A stretch of DNA of 64,000 bases from an uncultured Clostridia bacterium (GTDB lineage Bacteria; Bacillota; Clostridia; Oscillospirales; Ruminococcaceae): positions 124,001-188,000 of the forward strand of contig CANDVA010000003.1 in assembly GCA_947389015.1 (NCBI GenBank), in the 5' to 3' direction. The translations under genes were made by a program, and so were the position numbers. Below, one piece after another: positions 60,517 to 64,000 of the stretch. How positions within the stretch are numbered: the stretch's first letter is position 1; each line of letters begins with the position of its first letter. The notes beneath the pieces were generated by a model. It saw only the letters and a program-made list of their open reading frames with translations. It had not been told where the DNA came from and ran no database searches.

Positions 60517-61884
60517 ATGCTTGACGAGGTAACACAGAAAAAAGTTGAAAAAATAGCGCTGGAAATAATCAATATGTCGCGCAACAAGCTGCTGGTAAAT
60601 CTGCGGTTTCTCGATATGGCGCTGAGTCGTTTCGACATTGGCCCGAAACCCGATTTCACTGCCTGTACGGCAACCGACGGGCGCGTGTATCTGTATGACC
60701 CGAAGCATATTTTGACGTCTTACCGAGTGGAGGAAAACCTGCCCGTGCGCGGTTTCCTGCATTCGGTATTTCATTGCGTATTCAAGCATATGTTTATTAG
60801 CCCTGCGGTCGACAGGGAGTTGTGGAATATCGCGTGCGACGTAGCCGTTGAGAGCGCGATAAACGACTTAACGTTGCCGTATCTCAACACCCTTCGCGCG
60901 GATCGTCAGAAGCAGTTTCTGGAGGGCTTCGGCAGTGAACTGACCATTCTTTCGGCGGAAAAGATGTATCGCTTTCTTGTTGATAAAAAGCTCCCCGAAA
61001 AGACCGTAAAGACATTGGAAATGCTGTTTAAATGCGACGATCATCTGATATGGTACATGACCGATGAGCAGAAAGCGAATCACGGTATTCCGTGGTATAG
61101 GCGAGGTTTACGCGGAGAGGGCGGCGATGACAATCTGCGGAGTGAGCGTTTTGAGCTTGCTCAAGATTGGGGCGGCATTGCCGAGCGTATGCAGATGGAT
61201 ATGGAGGCATTCGGGAAACAGCATGGATACGATGCGGGACTGCTCACGCAAAACCTGCGCGAGGTAACGCGTGAGCGCTACAACTACACCGAGTTCCTGA
61301 AAAAATTTGCGGTGCGCGGTGAGGTAATTAAGATTAATCCTGACGAGTTCGACTACAACTTCTATACCTACGGGTTGGAGCTTTACGAGAATATGCCGCT
61401 TATCGAGCCGCTGGAATACAAGGACACAAAGCGTATCCGTGAGTTTGTCATCGCGATAGACACATCGGGCTCGGTATCGGGCGAGCAGGTTCAGATGTTC
61501 GTACAGAAAACCTACAATATCCTCAAATCTACCGAGAGCTTTTTTACAAAAATTAACATCCATATTATCCAATGCGACGCTGCCATACATGAGGACGTGA
61601 AAATAACCACGCAGAAGGAATTTGATAACTATCTGAAAAATATGCAGCTCCACGGATTCGGCGGCACGGACTTCCGTCCCGTGTTCAGCTATGTGGATTC
61701 GCTGGTCGAGATAAAGGAGTTTGACAATTTAAAAGGGCTTATCTACTTTACCGACGGTTATGGAACATTCCCCGCGAAAATGCCTTCGTATGACGCGGCG
61801 TTTGTGTTTGTCGATGAGAATTATGAGATACCCGAGGTTCCCGCGTGGGCGATAAAGCTCGTGCTGAGGAAAGATGAAATATGA
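60517..61884 (+). CDS. VWA-like domain protein (DUF2201 type)
   Basis: 455 residues. The N-terminal 290 residues look like the DUF2201 metallopeptidase-related region: S-V-F-H-C-V-F-K-H-M-F takes the place of an H-E-x-x-H helix, then W-N-I-A-C-D-V-A-V-E. The C-terminal part is a VWA fold with the metal site D-T-S-G-S-V-S and D-x-R-P-V-F. Such proteins pair with MoxR AAA ATPases, encoded here three genes on. The upstream gap (60391-60516) has an AACGGAGCGAAGCG word shared with the leader at 4.8 kb. GATAGGAG precedes the ATG. Confidence 0.85.
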   Translation: MLDEVTQKKVEKIALEIINMSRNKLLVNLRFLDMALSRFDIGPKPDFTACTATDGRVYLYDPKHILTSYRVEENLPVRGFLHSVFHCVFKHMFISPAVDRELWNIACDVAVESAINDLTLPYLNTLRADRQKQFLEGFGSELTILSAEKMYRFLVDKKLPEKTVKTLEMLFKCDDHLIWYMTDEQKANHGIPWYRRGLRGEGGDDNLRSERFELAQDWGGIAERMQMDMEAFGKQHGYDAGLLTQNLREVTRERYNYTEFLKKFAVRGEVIKINPDEFDYNFYTYGLELYENMPLIEPLEYKDTKRIREFVIAIDTSGSVSGEQVQMFVQKTYNILKSTESFFTKINIHIIQCDAAIHEDVKITTQKEFDNYLKNMQLHGFGGTDFRPVFSYVDSLVEIKEFDNLKGLIYFTDGYGTFPAKMPSYDAAFVFVDENYEIPEVPAWAIKLVLRKDEI

Positions 61885-62083
61885 CGAATTCGTCTTAGCA
61901 TTAATACGCGAACTCAGGGAAGCGTCTGTCGGAGAGCTTGCCAAAATATTGGATTTGCTCCGCGCGGAAACCGACAAGCCGCTGTACTTCTCCGAACCGC
62001 TGCTGTTTCGGGGGAACGAGGCTCGTATGCGGAAAATTACTGTAAGGAAAGCGTTCTGCTTTATAAAGTTGCGGAGGATTAAC
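61874..62083 (+). pseudogene. Small gene with a frameshift in a G-run
   Basis: The ATG overlaps the VWA stop (ATGA type). The frame reads M-K-Y-D-E-F-V-L-A-L-I-R-E-L-R-E, then L-Y-F-S-E-P-L-L-F-R-G. At the GGGGG run 62010-62014 the natural continuation moves to another frame: G-S-Y-A-E-N-Y-C-K-E-S-V-L-L-Y-K-V-A-E-D and a stop 1-2 nt before the next start. One extra G would restore about 70 codons. It may be a true mutation, a phase-variable tract or a sequencing error. No family is recognised. Confidence 0.5.
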
Positions 62084-62084
62084 T

Positions 62085-62928
62085 ATGAACGACTTTTATT
62101 CATTCGGAACACAGTACGGTCAAGCGGACGCGCTTTTTCGGGCGGCGTTGTCTGCCGACAAACTCAGGGTCAATACGCTCAGAGCGAACGGAACAACGCT
62201 TACAGACGAGGTGAAGCAGACGCTTTTAAGCGGCGGTGGAAGTATGTTTTCCAACGATCCTAAGGTTAATTTATGGTATTATTATCTTACCGATCTCGGG
62301 TATCTGAGCGCGGAGGATTTTATTTATGCTTCGCGTATCTTCCGCGATGAGACAGGCGGACCGCTTTATTATTCGGACACGTTCGGCGCGGCTATTGTAA
62401 ATATATTATATGAAATGAATGTATTTATCTGCATTACGGAATGCTATGACCTTAAGCGGATAAAGAAAAAGCAGACCTTGCAAACCATAATTCGTAAGAA
62501 TAAGACCGAGCTTCTTGCGATATGTGAAAAGCTCGGTTGGCTGAAAAACACGAAAACGCGCGACGAGCTTATCGAATATGCACAGCAGAACAACCGTATC
62601 GAGTGCGTCGCGTGGCTGCTCAATTTCAAAAATCGCACTGCCGACTTCGCCGCCGAGCGTGCGCGTTATCGATAGATACGCTTTCGGGGGATCCGGCTGT
62701 GTAAAGGGAAATTTCAACGCGTTCTCGCTGCTTGAGGAAGTGGTATTGCCCGACAGCCTTGAAATATTTACCGATAAATACGCCGCCGAAAAAGCACCGA
62801 AAATTTTTGTGAACTGCCCGAAGCTCACGGTGAAGATACCTCATTCGCCATATGCCGAGCAGTTTTGCAGAAATAATAAAGTAAATTATATTTTTGCGGA
62901 GGTAAAAAATGAACATAAAACAGGCTAA
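62085..62928 (+). pseudogene. Frame-disrupted gene: helical repeat domain plus BspA-like LRR tail
   Basis: The first frame (196 codons, to a stop at 62675) encodes a helical, ankyrin-like protein ending L-I-E-Y-A-Q-Q-N-N-R-I-E-C-V-A-W-L-L-N-F-K-N-R. Right after the stop a different frame continues with a BspA-type leucine-rich repeat: I-D-R-Y-A-F-G-G, L-L-E-E-V-V-L-P-D-S-L-E-I-F, then N-C-P-K-L-T-V-K-I-P and a final Y-A-E-Q-F-C. Related proteins carry both parts in one chain with a longer link, so an internal deletion with loss of frame is likely. GGAGG lies before the ATG. Confidence 0.6.
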
Positions 62929-64000
62929 GGACAATATAAAGAACGCTGTGTCGGCATATTTGACGCGTGACAAATTCGGCAATTTCGTTATCCCGATTGA
63001 AAAGCAGCGTCCGATTTTCCTTATGGGCGCGCCGGGAATAGGCAAGACGGCGATCATGGAGCAGATCGCCGAGGAGATGAGGATCGGCTTGGTGAGCTAC
63101 TCAATGACCCATCACACAAGGCAATCTGCGCTCGGACTGCCGTTTATCGTGAAGAAGAAATATGGCGGCGAGGAGTATAGCGTCTCCGAATACACGATGA
63201 GCGAGATAATCGCGAGCGTTTACGATATGATTGAGTTTACGGGCGTTACCGAGGGAATTCTTTTCCTTGACGAGATCAACTGCGTTTCGGAAACGTTAGC
63301 GCCCGCCATGCTGCAATTTTTGCAGTACAAGACGTTCGGGCGGCACCGCGTTCCCGACGGGTGGATAGTCGTTACCGCGGGCAATCCTCCCGAGTACAAT
63401 AACTCCGTCCGCGAGTTCGATATCGTTACATGGGATCGTTTAAAGCGCATTGACGTGGAGGCGAATTACGACGCGTGGAAGGAATACGCCTATACCAAGG
63501 GCGTTCACGCCGCGGTCGTCACCTATCTCGATATCAAAAAGGATGATTTCTACAAGATCGAGACCACGGTCGACGGCAAGAGCTTTGCTACTGCACGCGG
63601 CTGGTCGGACTTGTCCGAGATGATTAAGCTGTACGAGCAAAAGGGCTTTGCAGTTAATGAGCAGCTTATCGGGCAGTATTTGCAGAACAAGAAGATAGCC
63701 AAGAGCTTCGCTATATATTATGACCTGTTCAATAAGTACAAGTCGGATTATCAGGTAGATAAGATACTTGAGGGCAGGGCGGACAAGGGGATCGCAGAGC
63801 GTGCCGGGAATGCGAAATTTGACGAGATACTGTCGCTTATCGGACTTATGCTGGACGGACTGGTCGGGGGGATTCGCGAAACGTTCCTGTCGGAGAGCAG
63901 TCTTACTGAGCTTATGGGTTGCCTGAAAACCGCGAAGTTCGACTTCACCGTCGACAAGAATTTCGAGGACTCGCTTGCCCGACAGATTGAGGCAAAGCAA
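62909..64000 (+). CDS. MoxR-like AAA+ ATPase (3' end beyond window)
   Basis: 364 codons are visible and the frame is open to the window end. Walker A G-A-P-G-I-G-K-T is at 40-47, Walker B L-F-L-D-E-I-N at 118-124, sensor 1 T-A-G-N-P-P-E-Y is near 155, and W-D-R-L-K-R-I-D-V follows. MoxR ATPases act with VWA proteins as chaperones for metal insertion or complex assembly. GCGGAGG lies before the ATG. It overlaps the end of the LRR frame. The C-terminal lid is present (A-R-G-W-S-D-L-S). Confidence 0.92.
   Translation, partial: MNIKQAKDNIKNAVSAYLTRDKFGNFVIPIEKQRPIFLMGAPGIGKTAIMEQIAEEMRIGLVSYSMTHHTRQSALGLPFIVKKKYGGEEYSVSEYTMSEIIASVYDMIEFTGVTEGILFLDEINCVSETLAPAMLQFLQYKTFGRHRVPDGWIVVTAGNPPEYNNSVREFDIVTWDRLKRIDVEANYDAWKEYAYTKGVHAAVVTYLDIKKDDFYKIETTVDGKSFATARGWSDLSEMIKLYEQKGFAVNEQLIGQYLQNKKIAKSFAIYYDLFNKYKSDYQVDKILEGRADKGIAERAGNAKFDEILSLIGLMLDGLVGGIRETFLSESSLTELMGCLKTAKFDFTVDKNFEDSLARQIEAKQ

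Overview
The window looks like part of a chromosome from a low-to-mid GC Gram-positive anaerobe of the class Clostridia, most likely a gut Oscillospiraceae/Ruminococcus-like organism. Supporting signs are strong AGGAGG ribosome binding sites with frequent TTG/GTG starts, perfectly spaced sigma-A promoters, a pyrophosphate-type phosphofructokinase, QueH, rubredoxin, DUF4830/DUF5696 families, a short SRP RNA directly ahead of dnaX, and several sugar ABC transporters that rely on a shared MsmX-type ATPase. The species cannot be named from the sequence alone.

Layout. 1-12.2 kb is ordinary chromosome: the start of an MsmX-like ATPase, a transglutaminase lipoprotein, rubredoxin, a PHP phosphatase, hibernation factor HPF, uridine phosphorylase, a 370-bp non-coding element made of ten consecutive hairpins between 13-bp inverted repeats, then ffs-dnaX-ebfC-comEC-recR, and a metallo-beta-lactamase/ComFB pair on the other strand. 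At 12.4 kb a PdaB-like polysaccharide deacetylase begins, but it breaks after codon 177; its other half reappears at 44.27 kb. Everything between (31,349 bp) is best read as one integrated element. It carries a large serine recombinase at its right end. The two element ends are 19-nt imperfect inverted half-sites which, joined at a shared GA dinucleotide, form a symmetric 40-bp attP. The flanks joined at the same GA restore an uninterrupted 337-codon deacetylase.

Element cargo. 13.3-33.7 kb is a surface-glycan operon: two tandem GT-C membrane glycosyltransferases, a DPM1-like GT2 with its DUF2304 partner, a GT2, a Wzx flippase and a GT11 fucosyl/colitosyltransferase. It also holds a GDP-sugar pathway (Gmd, a ColD-type PLP dehydratase with His in place of Lys, an Fcl/ColC-like reductase, ManC) and an unusual block of SDR, TPP enzyme, HMGL-like aldolase and split transketolase that may build a branched deoxysugar. 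An FkbM methyltransferase ends the run. 34-41.8 kb holds host-like genes (trkA-trkH, a hybrid histidine kinase, an aldo/keto reductase, PPi-phosphofructokinase). The recombinase follows, preceded by a 46-codon gene.

Right flank. After the deacetylase remnant come palindromes and tRNA-Arg(CCT), a secreted wall-anchored protein, and decayed surface-protein coding sequence. Next is an eight-gene sugar-uptake/processing operon (47-59 kb): a carbohydrate-module solute-binding protein, two permease pairs, a small Cys-rich membrane protein, NHL-TPR, YIP1 and DUF5696 proteins. Then come rnhA-queH and a VWA/MoxR chaperone module whose two middle genes are frame-disrupted. The window ends inside the MoxR ATPase gene.
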